NCBI RefSeq assembly: GCF_014048475.1
Contig: NZ_NWUS01000003.1
Coordinates: 186,001 to 250,000, forward strand
Length of the DNA stretch: 64,000 nucleotides
Source of the DNA: Bombella favorum
GTDB lineage: Bacteria; Pseudomonadota; Alphaproteobacteria; Acetobacterales; Acetobacteraceae
Reading direction: 5' to 3'
Under the pieces are notes generated by a model. That model searched no databases and was not told the origin of the DNA. It saw only the letters and a list, made by a program, of their open reading frames with translations. Position 1 is the first letter of the stretch, and the number at the start of each line of letters is the position of its first letter. Below, piece after piece: positions 53,832-64,000 of the stretch. The translations under genes were made by a program, and so were the position numbers.

Positions 53832-55610
53832 ATGCCTGCCAGCGAGACAGCCCCCATGATGGCAACAGGTGCCGAGGTTATTCTGCGCGTTCTCGAGGAA
53901 GAAGGTGTGGATGTCATTTTTGGCTATCCGGGTGGGGCCGTCATTCCTATCTATGACGAACTCTTCAAGCAGAAGAATATCCGTCATATTCTGGTGCGGC
54001 ACGAGCAGGCGGCAACTCATGCAGCTGAGGCCTATGCCCGTTCCACCGGTAAGGTTGGCGTGGTGCTGGTGACCTCTGGCCCCGGTGCAACCAATGCCGT
54101 GACGGGCCTGATGGATGCGAAGATGGATTCCATCCCGCTGGTCTGTCTGGCCGGGCAGGTCCCCGTGTCGGTGATCGGTACAGATGCTTTCCAGGAAGCA
54201 GACATGGTGAACATTACCAAGCCTGCTACTAAGGCCAGTGTTCAGGTGCGTGAGGCGGCGGCTTTAGCCCCGACCCTGCGGGATGCCTTCGCTCTGGCCC
54301 GGTCTGGTCGTCCCGGTCCGGTTTTTGTGGATCTTCCAAAGAACATTACAGCGTCTAAAGCACCTTTGCCTTCCCGCTCTGTAACGGTGAAGGAAGAGAC
54401 GGCCGCAGTGACGCCAGATGCACAGTCCATCAGCTGTGCTGTTGAGGCTATGAAGAAGGCGCGCAAGCCTCTGCTCTATGTAGGTGGTGGTGTTGTTAAT
54501 TCAGGGCCGGAAGCAGCAAAGCTGCTGCGTCAGCTGGCAGAGAAGACGGGTTTCCCCGTGACATCTACCTTGATGGGGCTAGGTGCTTATCCATCTTCCA
54601 GCGATCATTTTCTGGGTATGCTGGGAATGCACGGCTCTGTGGAAGCCAATATGGCCGCCCATGACTGTGATGTGTTGATCGCTCTGGGTGCCCGGTTCGA
54701 TGACCGGGTGACAGGCCGTGTTGATGGCTTCTCACCTCATTCTTTCAAGATCCAGGCAGATATTGACCCGCGCGAGTTCGGTAAGATCGTGAAGGTCGAT
54801 GCCATGTTGCAGGGGGATCTGAAAGACACGCTGAAAGCCTTGTTGGCAGGCTGGGGGGATGCCGCAGCACCGGATCTGTCTGGCTGGTGGAAGGAAATCG
54901 ACCAGTGGCGGGCGGTTAATGGCTTTGGGTTCGAGCAGGATGAGGCCGCTACGGCTAGCATCAAGCCGCAATATGCTATTCGCCGCTTGTATGAGAAAGT
55001 CAGAGCTGGTGGGCGGGACTGTTTTGTCTCTACCGAAGTTGGCCAGCATCAGATGTGGGCTGCCCAGCATTTTGGTTTTGATGAACCCAATCACTGGCTG
55101 ACGTCAGGCGGGCTGGGAACTATGGGATATGGGTTGCCGGCTGCTGTGGGTGCACAGATTGCCCATCCTGATGCATTGGTGATTGATATTGCCGGTGAAG
55201 CTTCTACCTTGATGAATATTCAGGAGTTGGGGACGATTGCCCAGTATCGCCTCCCGGTGAAGATTTTCATCTTGAACAACCAGTATATGGGCATGGTGCG
55301 GCAGTGGCAGGAGCTGGTTTATGAGTCCCGCTACTCCCATTCCTACAGCGCAGCCTTACCGGATTTCGTGAAATTGGCGGAATCGTTTGGCATCCGTGGC
55401 CTGCGGGTCGATGCGAAAGGTGGGCTGGATGAGGCGATTGATACTATGCTGAATCATGAAGGGCCGGTCCTGCTGGATGTGCATGTGGAGCAGGAGGAAG
55501 GATGCTTCCCGATGATCCCATCCGGTTCCTCTCATGATCAGATGCTTCTTGGGCCGGGGCGTGTTTTCGGTGGGGCTCGGTTGACAGAAGAAGGTAGACA
55601 TCTCGTCTAA
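53832..55610 (+). CDS. ilvB: Acetolactate synthase large subunit
   Basis: 592 residues, thiamine diphosphate-dependent. Catalytic Glu in LVRHEQAATHAAEAYA, ThDP motif GDRV-like FDDRVTGRVDGF, and the C-terminal GTMGYGLPAAVGAQIAH with NNQYMGMVRQWQ. It condenses pyruvate to acetolactate (or with 2-oxobutyrate) in branched-chain amino acid synthesis. ilvC follows after only 138 bp; the small regulatory subunit ilvN, usually between them, is absent. Terminator-like structure not obvious in the gap. Confidence 0.95.
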   Translation: MPASETAPMMATGAEVILRVLEEEGVDVIFGYPGGAVIPIYDELFKQKNIRHILVRHEQAATHAAEAYARSTGKVGVVLVTSGPGATNAVTGLMDAKMDSIPLVCLAGQVPVSVIGTDAFQEADMVNITKPATKASVQVREAAALAPTLRDAFALARSGRPGPVFVDLPKNITASKAPLPSRSVTVKEETAAVTPDAQSISCAVEAMKKARKPLLYVGGGVVNSGPEAAKLLRQLAEKTGFPVTSTLMGLGAYPSSSDHFLGMLGMHGSVEANMAAHDCDVLIALGARFDDRVTGRVDGFSPHSFKIQADIDPREFGKIVKVDAMLQGDLKDTLKALLAGWGDAAAPDLSGWWKEIDQWRAVNGFGFEQDEAATASIKPQYAIRRLYEKVRAGGRDCFVSTEVGQHQMWAAQHFGFDEPNHWLTSGGLGTMGYGLPAAVGAQIAHPDALVIDIAGEASTLMNIQELGTIAQYRLPVKIFILNNQYMGMVRQWQELVYESRYSHSYSAALPDFVKLAESFGIRGLRVDAKGGLDEAIDTMLNHEGPVLLDVHVEQEEGCFPMIPSGSSHDQMLLGPGRVFGGARLTEEGRHLV

Positions 55611-55733
55611 ACTGAGAGTTTTTCCGGCTCCTCGGTGCCCTTATGGGTGTGAGGAGTGGGGTTGAGTGTTTTGTGTTGGGGAGTGATCTCCCGTCGGTGC
55701 AGGGCAATTTAAGGGTCTGTGCCTGTTGAGTGA

Positions 55734-56768
<1,035 letters not shown>

Positions 56769-56792
56769 GGTCTTTATTTACAGCCAGTTGCG

Positions 56793-56824
56793 AATGGGGA
56801 GGAGTTTCCTCCCCATTTTTATTA
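56793..56824 (+). terminator. ilvC terminator
   Basis: An 11-bp inverted repeat (arms 56793-56803 and 56807-56817) followed by T-rich sequence. Confidence 0.88.
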
Positions 56825-56956
56825 TGGCGACATTTGGGCATTTACTGTCGAAAGGTACAGAATAGAGTTGCGTTAAACGTTATATTCCCTTAGAGGTCAC
56901 GCTTCCGCTCCTTCATTGGGAAAGGCTGCGGCAATCTGCTGGTTCAGGAGTACGTT

Positions 56957-57439
56957 ATGGACGCACTTGCTCGACTGGGGATGGAATCGGACCTTCCGAG
57001 AGATATCCAGAACACTGAGGCAATCGATACGGTCTTTGAGGACTGTAAGGACTTTTTCATTAAGCGTGATGGTATTACCTACGCAGGGAACCATCTTCTC
57101 ATCGATTTCTGGAACGCTAGAAATCTTGATGACCCCGATCAGATCGACGCTACTTTAAGGCGTGCTGCCGAGGCAGCCGGGGCGACCATTCTTCATGGTC
57201 ATTTCCATCATTTCACACCTAATGGCGGTGTGTCTGGTGTGCTAGTGCTGGCCGAGAGCCATATTTCCATCCATACATGGCCTGAACGTCATTTCGCTGC
57301 TGTTGATATCTTCATGTGCGGTGTGTGCGATCCCAACATGTCCATTCCTGTTATGCAGGAGCTGTTTCAGGCAGGACGTGTGGAGATTGACGCTTTCAGA
57401 CGTGGGCGTGTCAGCGAGACACGGCATACAGGGCGGTAA
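56957..57439 (+). CDS. speD: S-adenosylmethionine decarboxylase proenzyme
   Basis: 160 residues, SpeH-type. The self-cleavage site is in LAESHISIHTWPE (Ser68-like Ser becoming the pyruvoyl group), with HGHFHHFTPNGGVSGVLVLAES before it and VDIFMCGVCDPN after. It makes decarboxylated SAM, the aminopropyl donor for spermidine. AGGAG upstream. 186 bp before speE, same strand. Confidence 0.95.
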   Translation: MDALARLGMESDLPRDIQNTEAIDTVFEDCKDFFIKRDGITYAGNHLLIDFWNARNLDDPDQIDATLRRAAEAAGATILHGHFHHFTPNGGVSGVLVLAESHISIHTWPERHFAAVDIFMCGVCDPNMSIPVMQELFQAGRVEIDAFRRGRVSETRHTGR

Positions 57440-57624
57440 GCTGGATTAGGAAAGACCGGGTTTTTCCCCTGTTTTCCCATAGATTATAGTATTGTTCCCG
57501 TTCGCTGGTCGGGTCTTTTGGGCTGGGCGTAAAGAACGGGACCGGGGGCTGTGTGCTTTGCTGCCTGTCTCGTAAGGGGAACAGGCGGTGAGGCGTAGCC
57601 CTGTAATGAAGAAAGGATGCCGCC

Positions 57625-58500
57625 ATGACATCTGGCACATCTTCTGGAACCTGGTTCAACGAGGCACTTTACCCCGATTGGGGCCAGCGTTTCAAAGTGG
57701 TGAAAGAGCTGGTTCATAAAAAATCGCCATTTCAGGATATCCGCATTTTCGAAAGCAGTAGCCACGGCCGTGTGCTGGTACTGGATGGCATCGTGCAGAT
57801 CACCGAACGGGATGAGTTTATCTATCAGGAGATGCTGGCCCATGTGCCGCTCTTTATGCATCCCAACCCTAGGCGTGTTCTCATCATTGGGGCCGGTGAT
57901 GGCGGTGTGCTGCGCCGTGTCCTCCAGCATGAAACGGTCGAGAAAGCCGTTATGGTGGAGATTGATGGTGATGTGATCGAACTTTCCAAACAGCATCTGC
58001 CGATGTTCGGTCAGGATGCGTGGAAAGACCCACGGGCTGAGGTCATCGTTGGGGATGGTATTGATTACGTCAAGAAAGCTGGTGATGCTTCCTTTGATGT
58101 CATCATCGTGGATAGTACAGACCCGATCGGTGTGGGGGATGTGCTGTTTACGGATGATTTCTACAAGAACTGCGCTCGCATCCTTTCGGATGAAGGGATC
58201 ATCGTCAATCAGTGTGGTGTCCCCTTCCAGCAGGCTGATGAGCTGCGGGAGACAACGGCTCGCCGTGCGAAATTCTTCCCCCATGTTACGGCTTATCTTG
58301 CGGCTGTGCCGACTTATGTCGGTGGGTTTATGACGCTGGGTATGGCCAAGAAGGGCACACCGCCCCATAAGCTGGATGTGGCCGAGTTGGCCCGTCGTGC
58401 GAAGGGCATCGAGGCAAGCTGTCAGTACTGGACACCAGATGTGCATGTTGCCTCTTTCAGCCTGCCTCCTTATATCGCCCAGAACCTCCCCCGCCCGTAA
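57625..58500 (+). CDS. speE: Spermidine synthase
   Basis: 291 residues. N-terminal strand TWFNEALYPDWGQRFKV, GAGDGGVLRRVLQHE (decarboxylated-SAM site) and the catalytic DSTDPIGVGDVLF. It transfers aminopropyl from decarboxylated SAM to putrescine. No putrescine-forming gene (speA/speB/speC) in the window. Confidence 0.95.
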   Translation: MTSGTSSGTWFNEALYPDWGQRFKVVKELVHKKSPFQDIRIFESSSHGRVLVLDGIVQITERDEFIYQEMLAHVPLFMHPNPRRVLIIGAGDGGVLRRVLQHETVEKAVMVEIDGDVIELSKQHLPMFGQDAWKDPRAEVIVGDGIDYVKKAGDASFDVIIVDSTDPIGVGDVLFTDDFYKNCARILSDEGIIVNQCGVPFQQADELRETTARRAKFFPHVTAYLAAVPTYVGGFMTLGMAKKGTPPHKLDVAELARRAKGIEASCQYWTPDVHVASFSLPPYIAQNLPRP

Positions 58501-58524
58501 GGGCCATAGAGAAGGAACCCCACC

Positions 58525-59358
58525 ATGCGCCGGACAACAATCGCAGACTTCCAGAAAATGAAGGATGAGGGTCGGCGGATCGCCATGCTCACAGCCTATG
58601 ATTATGCCTCGGCCCTTATTGCCGAGCAGGCGGGCGTGCCGGTCATTCTGGTGGGGGATTCTCTTGGAATGGTCATGCAGGGGCAGGACACGACCCTGCC
58701 TGTGTGTGTGGATGATATGATCTACCACGCCCGCATGGTTATGCGGGGTAGCCATAAAGCTCTTGTCGTGGTGGACCTGCCCTTTTTGTCTTACGCAACG
58801 GAACAGGATGCGGTGGATGCCGCCCGGCGTGTAATGCAGGAAGGTGGCGGGCAGGCCCTGAAGCTGGAAGGCGGGCGGGAGATTGCCCCGATTGTTCGCC
58901 GGCTGACGGAAATGGGGGTGCCTGTTATGGGGCATCTGGGGCTGACACCACAGGCCCAGCATCAGATCGGCTTGCGGGCGCAGGCTAAACAGGTAGAGGC
59001 AGCCCGCAAGCTGTTGGATGATGCCCGTGCTTTGGAAGAAGCTGGAGCCTTTGGCATCGTGCTGGAAGTCATCCCGGCTGAACTGGGCGAGCTGGTGTCT
59101 CGGTTACTGACCATTCCAACCATTGGGATCGGCGCTGGAGCAGGCTGTGACGGACAGGTGCAGGTCTGGCATGATGTACTAGGTCTTTTTGAGGGGAAAT
59201 CACCCCGTCATGCTCATCGTTTTGCCGAAGTCGGTGAGCAGATGGTGGGGGCACTGTCCCATTATGTCCGACAGGTTGAGGAAGGGTCTTTCCCGACACA
59301 GGCACAGAGCATCAGCATGAAGCCAGATGTTCTGGAAGCTTTGAAGATGAAGGGTTGA
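58525..59358 (+). CDS. panB: 3-methyl-2-oxobutanoate hydroxymethyltransferase
   Basis: 277 residues. Family motifs MLTAYDYASALIAEQAGVPVILVGDSLGMV, then GHLGLTPQ and PTIGIGAGAGCDGQV. It makes ketopantoate for coenzyme A synthesis from 2-oxoisovalerate, the product of the ilv pathway just upstream. 24 bp after speE. Confidence 0.95.
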   Translation: MRRTTIADFQKMKDEGRRIAMLTAYDYASALIAEQAGVPVILVGDSLGMVMQGQDTTLPVCVDDMIYHARMVMRGSHKALVVVDLPFLSYATEQDAVDAARRVMQEGGGQALKLEGGREIAPIVRRLTEMGVPVMGHLGLTPQAQHQIGLRAQAKQVEAARKLLDDARALEEAGAFGIVLEVIPAELGELVSRLLTIPTIGIGAGAGCDGQVQVWHDVLGLFEGKSPRHAHRFAEVGEQMVGALSHYVRQVEEGSFPTQAQSISMKPDVLEALKMKG

Positions 59359-59467
59359 TTTCTTCGCTCATGCAGTATGGCGGAGGGTGCGCTCACCCGG
59401 ATTGTCAGACGGGGATGAAGCTGGCAGAGTGGTTCACTTCCCCCTGTATTTACAGGACGAAAACAGA

Positions 59468-60610
59468 ATGACGGATGAAACATTGAAGCCCAGCCCCCTT
59501 CACGCCCTGCATGAAGAGCTGAATGCCACGATGGGAAGCTATGCAGGCTATGCCCTGCCGGAGCATTACCCTTCCGGCATGGAAGTGGAGCATCTCCATA
59601 CCCGTAAACAGGCGGGGCTGTTTGACATTTCCTTTCTGGGGCAGGTCCGTGTCCGTGCCAAAGAGGATAATGCCGCCATTGCGGCTGAGGCTCTCGAAGC
59701 CTTGATGCCGCTGAATATCAAGAGCCTTGAGAAGAACCGGGTCTGTTACGGCCTGTTGACGACCGACCAGGGGGGCATCCGGGATGATCTGGCCATTTCT
59801 CGGCAGGAAAATGATTTCCTGCTGATGCTGAACGGCCCGAACCGGGAAGATAATGCCGACTATCTCGAAAATGCCATAGGCGATGATTGCAAACTGATCC
59901 GGGAGTTCGACCGGGCTATGTTGTCATTACAGGGGCCGCAGTCGGCGGAAGTTCTTTCCCGTGTTTTGGGGCAGCAGGTCATTGCGGGTATGCGGTATCG
60001 AGATAGTGCCGAAGTGCCGTGGGAAGGGGGCAGCATCATTGTAGCCCGCTTCGGTTATACGGGGATGGAAGGGTTTGATATCTCCATAGCGGCAGAGCAG
60101 GCGGAAGCTTTTGCCCGCCGCTTATTGGCAGACCCGGATGTAGCACCAGCTGGGTTGGCCACTCGCAATAGCCTGCGTATGGAGGCAGGGTTGTGCCTGT
60201 ATGGGGCTGACATCGACAAAACCACATCCCCCGTGGAGGCCGCTTTGGTCGGCAGCATTGCTGCTTGCCGCCGGGCCGGTGGTGAGCGGGCTGGTGGTTA
60301 TCCCGGTGCCCAGACGATCGAGGGGCAGATGGAGCATGGTATCTATCGCCAGCGTGTCGGCCTGCGGCCGCAGGAGGAGGTTCTGTTAGGGGGTGGTGTA
60401 GAGCTGTTCTCTGATGAGGAAAGAACCGACCGTGTCGGGCGTGTTACTTCCGGTTGTTTCAGCCCGACTCTGCGGGCCATGATTGCCATGGGGTATGTCA
60501 CCCCCGCCCATGCGGCAGAAGGGACAACGTTGTACGCTACGGATGCGGAAGGGCAGCCTCATAAAGTCGTTGTAACGGTTCTGCCTTTCATCCCGCAGAC
60601 AGGACATTGA
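59468..60610 (+). CDS. gcvT: Glycine cleavage T protein (aminomethyltransferase)
   Basis: About 380 residues from the ATG at 59468. Motifs: HTRKQAGLFDISFLGQVRV at residues 41-60, GFDISI-type FGYTGMEGFDISIA, MEAGLCLYGADIDKTTSPVEAALVG. It takes the aminomethyl group from the H protein and gives 5,10-methylene-THF and ammonia. gcvH and gcvP are not adjacent; in many genomes gcvTHP form an operon. No glycine riboswitch pattern found in the upstream 109 bp. Confidence 0.93.
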   Translation: MTDETLKPSPLHALHEELNATMGSYAGYALPEHYPSGMEVEHLHTRKQAGLFDISFLGQVRVRAKEDNAAIAAEALEALMPLNIKSLEKNRVCYGLLTTDQGGIRDDLAISRQENDFLLMLNGPNREDNADYLENAIGDDCKLIREFDRAMLSLQGPQSAEVLSRVLGQQVIAGMRYRDSAEVPWEGGSIIVARFGYTGMEGFDISIAAEQAEAFARRLLADPDVAPAGLATRNSLRMEAGLCLYGADIDKTTSPVEAALVGSIAACRRAGGERAGGYPGAQTIEGQMEHGIYRQRVGLRPQEEVLLGGGVELFSDEERTDRVGRVTSGCFSPTLRAMIAMGYVTPAHAAEGTTLYATDAEGQPHKVVVTVLPFIPQTGH

Positions 60611-60642
60611 ACACCAGCAGAAAACAGATGGTGAAGTTTATG

Positions 60643-60670
60643 AACAGGGCTTTACATGGCCCTGTTTTTT
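60643..60670 (+). terminator. gcvT terminator
   Basis: An 8-bp inverted repeat (60643-60650 and 60659-60666) followed by T-rich sequence. Confidence 0.8.
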
Positions 60671-60827
60671 GTTGAGGCTCACTTCATGCAGGGCCCAAGG
60701 TATGGCACGGTTCGCAGCTCCTTATTGATGAGGGAGCGGCTGACGGGAATGTGTTTTGCCAGTGGCTGCTTTTGTGCTCAGTGTAATGTTATCAACAGCT
60801 GGGCATGGCAACTCAAGGAGAGTCGAG

Positions 60828-61130
60828 ATGAGTGAGACCATCCATATTCTGGCGCTTATTTCCATTTCGGAAGATAAAGCTGCTCAGCTGGAGAAGGCCG
60901 TGCAGGTCTGTGCTGGCCATTCGTTGAAGGAAAAGGCCTGTCAGCGTTACGAAATTTCCCGTGACGCTGAGAAAAAGGGCCGCTTCACGGTCTGTGAGAT
61001 CTGGGCCAGTAAGGAAGGGTTTGAAGCCCATCTTGCTAGTGAGCATTTTGGCCATCTTGCCGGTTTTGCCAAAGAACATGGTGCCGAGCTGGAGGTCATC
61101 CGTCAGCAGCCGCTGCATCCCGCATCGTAA
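60828..61130 (+). CDS. Antibiotic biosynthesis monooxygenase (ABM/YgiN-like) domain protein
   Basis: About 100 residues from the ATG at 60828 (AAGGAG 7 nt upstream). Ferredoxin-like fold signature: CQRYEISRDAEKKGRFTVCEIWASKEGFEAHLASEHF. Some members oxidise quinols without cofactors; most are uncharacterised. Followed 24 bp later by the ROK kinase gene. Confidence 0.85.
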   Translation: MSETIHILALISISEDKAAQLEKAVQVCAGHSLKEKACQRYEISRDAEKKGRFTVCEIWASKEGFEAHLASEHFGHLAGFAKEHGAELEVIRQQPLHPAS

Positions 61131-61154
61131 GCTGGATTTAGGGAGAATCACCAC

Positions 61155-62108
61155 ATGGCTGATTATCGTCTTGGAATTGATTTTGGCGGCACGAAGATCG
61201 AAATTCTTGCGCTGGACCGTGGCGGCAAAGAGGTGCTGCGTGAGCGCATCCCCAACCCCGGGGTCTATGACAAGGCCATTCAGGCTATCCGGGACCTCGT
61301 GCTAAAGGCGGAGGAACAGGTCGGCTGCGTTCCAGCTCATCGCATCACGGGGACACAGCTTACGTCCACGCTGGGCATTGGCATTCCCGGGTCTCTGTCC
61401 CCGGAGACAGGCCTCGTCCGTAACTCCAACGCAACATGGTTGAACAATAATGCGTTCAAGCGTGATGTGGAGGAAATCCTCAACCGCCCTGTGCGGGTGG
61501 AGAATGATGCCAACTGCTTTGCCCTGTCCGAGGCTGCTGATGGAGCTGGGGAAGGCTATTCAACCGTTCTGGGTGTGATTATCGGGACAGGTATGGGTAG
61601 TGGCATTGTGGCGAATGCCCGTATTCTGTCCGGTCATCATCACATTGCTGGTGAGTGGGGGCATATTCCTCTGCCGTGGGTTAAGCCGGAAGATATGCCC
61701 ATGCGGAAGTGTTTCTGTGGTAACGAGGGGTGTCAGGAGCGTTATCTCTGTGGCCCGGCTCTTGCTGCAGAGTGGAAGGGCGAAGGGAACCGCTCTCCTA
61801 ATGGGATTGAGGAAGCCGCTCGGAATGGGGATGAGGCTGCCATTCGTGCGCTGGACCTCTACATGGACCGTTTCGCCCGCGCTTGTGCACAGGCTGTCAA
61901 TTTCCTTGATCCTGATGTGATCGTGCTTGGCGGTGGCGTGTCCAACCTCTCCAGCATTTATGAGCGTGTGCCCAAACTGCTGCCTCGCCATGTGATTACG
62001 TCCCCCTGCACAACGCCGATCGTGCAGAACCGTCATGGTGATAGTTCTGGTGTGCGTGGTGCTGCATGGCTGTGGGATGTGACAGAAAGCGGCCTGCCAC
62101 GTAATTAA
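61155..62108 (+). CDS. ROK-family sugar kinase (fructokinase-like)
   Basis: 317 residues. ATP-binding GIDFGGTKIEILALD at the N-terminus, GIGIPGSLSP, ENDANCFALSEA, and the ROK zinc motif CFCGNEGCQERYLCG with the preceding His (GEWGHIPLP). The PMRKCFCGNEGC segment fits fructokinase/Mak rather than glucokinase. It phosphorylates a free hexose. Adjacent to a monooxygenase-fold protein, no transporter in view. Confidence 0.9.
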   Translation: MADYRLGIDFGGTKIEILALDRGGKEVLRERIPNPGVYDKAIQAIRDLVLKAEEQVGCVPAHRITGTQLTSTLGIGIPGSLSPETGLVRNSNATWLNNNAFKRDVEEILNRPVRVENDANCFALSEAADGAGEGYSTVLGVIIGTGMGSGIVANARILSGHHHIAGEWGHIPLPWVKPEDMPMRKCFCGNEGCQERYLCGPALAAEWKGEGNRSPNGIEEAARNGDEAAIRALDLYMDRFARACAQAVNFLDPDVIVLGGGVSNLSSIYERVPKLLPRHVITSPCTTPIVQNRHGDSSGVRGAAWLWDVTESGLPRN

Positions 62109-62155
62109 ATCTAGCAGAATGCCTTACCCTCTTTATGGGGGTGAAGAGCTAGGGG

Positions 62156-62193
62156 ATCGGGGCCTTTCCTGTAATAGGAGAGGCCCCGATTTT
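62156..62193 (+). terminator. ROK kinase terminator
   Basis: A 10-bp perfect inverted repeat (62156-62165 and 62181-62190) with an inner short stem, followed by four T. Confidence 0.8.
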
Positions 62194-62231
62194 ATGTGGG
62201 CTATCTTAATCTGGCAGAAAGTCCAGACATG

Positions 62232-62266
62232 AAAAAACCGCCTACCTTTTTAGGCAAGGTAGGCGG
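62232..62266 (-). terminator. glnA terminator
   Basis: An 11-bp perfect inverted repeat (62238-62248 and 62256-62266) followed on the minus strand by six T. About 60 bp past the glnA stop. Confidence 0.88.
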
Positions 62267-62327
62267 CTTCCATAGGGTCTAAACCCCGCTTCCCACTCCC
62301 AGAGGAGCAGGAAGGCAGAAAGAAGGA

Positions 62328-63788
62328 TTAGACGGAGTAATACATTTCGAACTCGACCGGGTGCGGTGTATGTTCGAAGCGGTACACTTCCTGCATCTTG
62401 AGAGTAATGTAGCTTTCGATCTGATCCTTCGTGAAGACATCCCCTTCCAGCAGGAAGGCGTGGTCGGTCTTCAGGGCTTCCAGAGCTTCACGCAGGGAGC
62501 CGCAGACGGTCGGGATCATGTTCAGCTCTTCCGGTGGCAGCTCGTACAGGTCCTTGTCCATGGCTTCGCCCGGATGGATCTTATTGCGGATACCGTCCAG
62601 ACCAGCCATCAGCATAGCACTGAAGGCAAGGTAAGGGTTAGCTGTCGGGTCGGGGAAGCGGACCTCGACACGCTTTGCTTTCGGGCTGGTAGCATACGGA
62701 ATACGACAGGAAGCGGAGCGGTTGGCGGAAGAGTAAGCCAGCAGCACCGGTGCTTCAAAGCCCGGGATCAGACGCTTGTAGGAGTTGGTGGAAGGGTTGG
62801 TGAAGGCGTTCAGAGCCTTGGCGTGTTTGATGATACCGCCAATGTAGTACAGGGCTTCATCAGAGAGGTCAGCGTAACGCTTGCCAGCAAAGAGCGGCTT
62901 GCCGTCTTTCCAGACAGACTGATGCACATGCATGCCTGTGCCGTTATCGCCATAGATCGGCTTGGGCATGAAGGTGGCCGTCTTGCCGTAGGAATGGGCG
63001 ACGTTATGCACGCAGTATTTATAGATCTGCATGAAGTCAGCAGACTTCACCAATGTGGCGAATGCCGTGCCTAGCTCGTGCTGGCTGCGGGCCACTTCAT
63101 GGTGATGCTTTTCGATTGGCAGGCCCATCTCGCCCATGGTGGCAAGCATTTCGGCACGCAGGTCGTTTTCGCTATCCACCGGCGGCACCGGGAAGTAACC
63201 ACCCTTGCGGGCCGGACGATGGCCCATGTTGCCTTCCGGATATTCCTTCATGGAAGCATCCGGCCCTTCAATGCTGTCGAGGTGGTAGGTGCCGTAATTT
63301 TCACCTGTGCCAAAGCGGACGCTGTCGAAGATGAAGAATTCAGCTTCCGGGCCGAAGAAGGCCGTGTCACCCAGACCGCTCTTTTTCAGATAGGCTTCAG
63401 CCTGTTTGGCGGTTGCACGGGGGTCGCGGTTGTAATAGCCGCCTGTTTTGGGGTCGATGATGTCGCAGATCAGGATGAGCTGCGGGCGTGCAGCGAAGGG
63501 GTCGACAACAGCTGTTTCCGGGTCCGGCAGGAGGACCATGTCGGACTCATTGATGGCCTTCCAACCCTGAATGGAAGACCCGTCAAACATGAAGCCTTCT
63601 GTGAAGGTATCTTCCTCAATGGTACGAACAGTTTGTGTCGTGTGCTGCCATTTACCTTTTGTATCGGTGAAGCGGAGGTCAACAAACTCGATACCATGCT
63701 CTTCGATCAGCTCAAAAACGCGTTGTACGGCGGCTTTCTGAGGGGAAGGGCGTTGGGCGGAAGAAGAGGAAACTGCTTTTTTTGCCAT
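62328..63788 (-). CDS. glnA: Glutamine synthetase type I
   Basis: About 486 residues from the ATG at 63788 (GAGG upstream); an extension to 63875 has no family similarity. Motifs: [31 protein letters not shown], and the adenylylation region DLYELPPEE. It makes glutamine from glutamate and ammonia; type I-beta enzymes are switched off by adenylylation and regulated via GlnB. Longer N-terminus than usual (about 15 residues, Lys/Ser/Pro-rich). Bases 63876-64000 contain nothing I can call. Confidence 0.95.
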   Translation of the reverse strand: MAKKAVSSSSAQRPSPQKAAVQRVFELIEEHGIEFVDLRFTDTKGKWQHTTQTVRTIEEDTFTEGFMFDGSSIQGWKAINESDMVLLPDPETAVVDPFAARPQLILICDIIDPKTGGYYNRDPRATAKQAEAYLKKSGLGDTAFFGPEAEFFIFDSVRFGTGENYGTYHLDSIEGPDASMKEYPEGNMGHRPARKGGYFPVPPVDSENDLRAEMLATMGEMGLPIEKHHHEVARSQHELGTAFATLVKSADFMQIYKYCVHNVAHSYGKTATFMPKPIYGDNGTGMHVHQSVWKDGKPLFAGKRYADLSDEALYYIGGIIKHAKALNAFTNPSTNSYKRLIPGFEAPVLLAYSSANRSASCRIPYATSPKAKRVEVRFPDPTANPYLAFSAMLMAGLDGIRNKIHPGEAMDKDLYELPPEELNMIPTVCGSLREALEALKTDHAFLLEGDVFTKDQIESYITLKMQEVYRFEHTPHPVEFEMYYSV

Positions 63789-64000
63789 GGCTGCATGCCT
63801 CGCATTTTTTGAACTGATACCAAAACGATTAAGGGACAATTGTTCTTCTGTCGAGGGCTTGCTCGTAAACTTCATTTTATGAGACAGGATATTCTTAGTT
63901 TTTTATACTTCCCGGCTCCCGAGCTGATTGGAAAAACCATCTGGTGGTCATGTCTGAGCCTTCCCTGACAACACTCTCTGATTCCTTGTTTTTTCACGAT

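Noticed and set aside
59359-59467. Glycine riboswitch before gcvT
   Set aside because: The conserved glycine aptamer core could not be found; only a 5-bp hairpin is present.

Overview
The window (about 64 kb, moderately GC-rich) looks like an origin-proximal piece of an acetic acid bacterium chromosome (Alphaproteobacteria, Acetobacteraceae; the small-genome Bombella/Saccharibacter/Gluconobacter side is my guess). Grounds: a cyanide-insensitive-type bd oxidase with DUF2474, a GMC dehydrogenase with a gluconate-2-dehydrogenase-type small subunit, and the alphaproteobacterial block rho / mnmE-mnmG-rsmG-parA-parB with hemE, hemJ and maf nearby. Species assignment is inference; gene identities come from motifs and protein similarity recalled without a database search.

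Left end (0-6.5 kb): a microcin-like locus. Two divergent, paralogous, glycine-rich peptides carry colicin-V-type leaders ending Ser-Gly-Ala-Gly. Beside them are a C39-peptidase ABC exporter, a membrane fusion protein and a TolC-family outer membrane protein, i.e. a complete type I export machine. No immunity gene is evident. This is my candidate for an undescribed system.

6.5-27 kb: MATE exporter, S9 peptidase, DedA, hemE-HAD-hemJ (leftward), maf, tRNA-Ala, a FUSC/DUF1656/HlyD efflux operon, a Rieske oxygenase, a zinc ABC importer under an almost ideal Zur box, and a surface-polymer-like group (histidine phosphatase, Wzx-like flippase, CHAD-like protein, tandem thymidylate-kinase-like protein).

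27-39 kb: tRNA-Lys, parB, parA, rsmG, mnmG, mnmE (leftward), ogt, cioA-cioB-DUF2474 (rightward), rho and a GMC oxidoreductase (leftward).

39.24-39.68 kb: a 439-bp gap holding 12 GTAC palindromes, DnaA-box-like 9-mers and an AT-rich stretch. C exceeds G on the + strand to its left and G exceeds C to its right in the lines I counted. I read this as oriC. Four parS-like 16-mers flank it at 14.2, 29.5, 47.4 and 50.0 kb. Housekeeping genes on each side mostly point away from it.

40-64 kb: small subunit of the dehydrogenase, sucB lacking its E3-binding domain, ahcY, a ZntB/CorA transporter, catalase, pirin / LysR regulator / WrbA, mutY, a DciA-like protein, serB, miaA, ilvB-ilvC without ilvN, speD-speE, panB, gcvT, a monooxygenase-fold small protein, a ROK sugar kinase and glnA.
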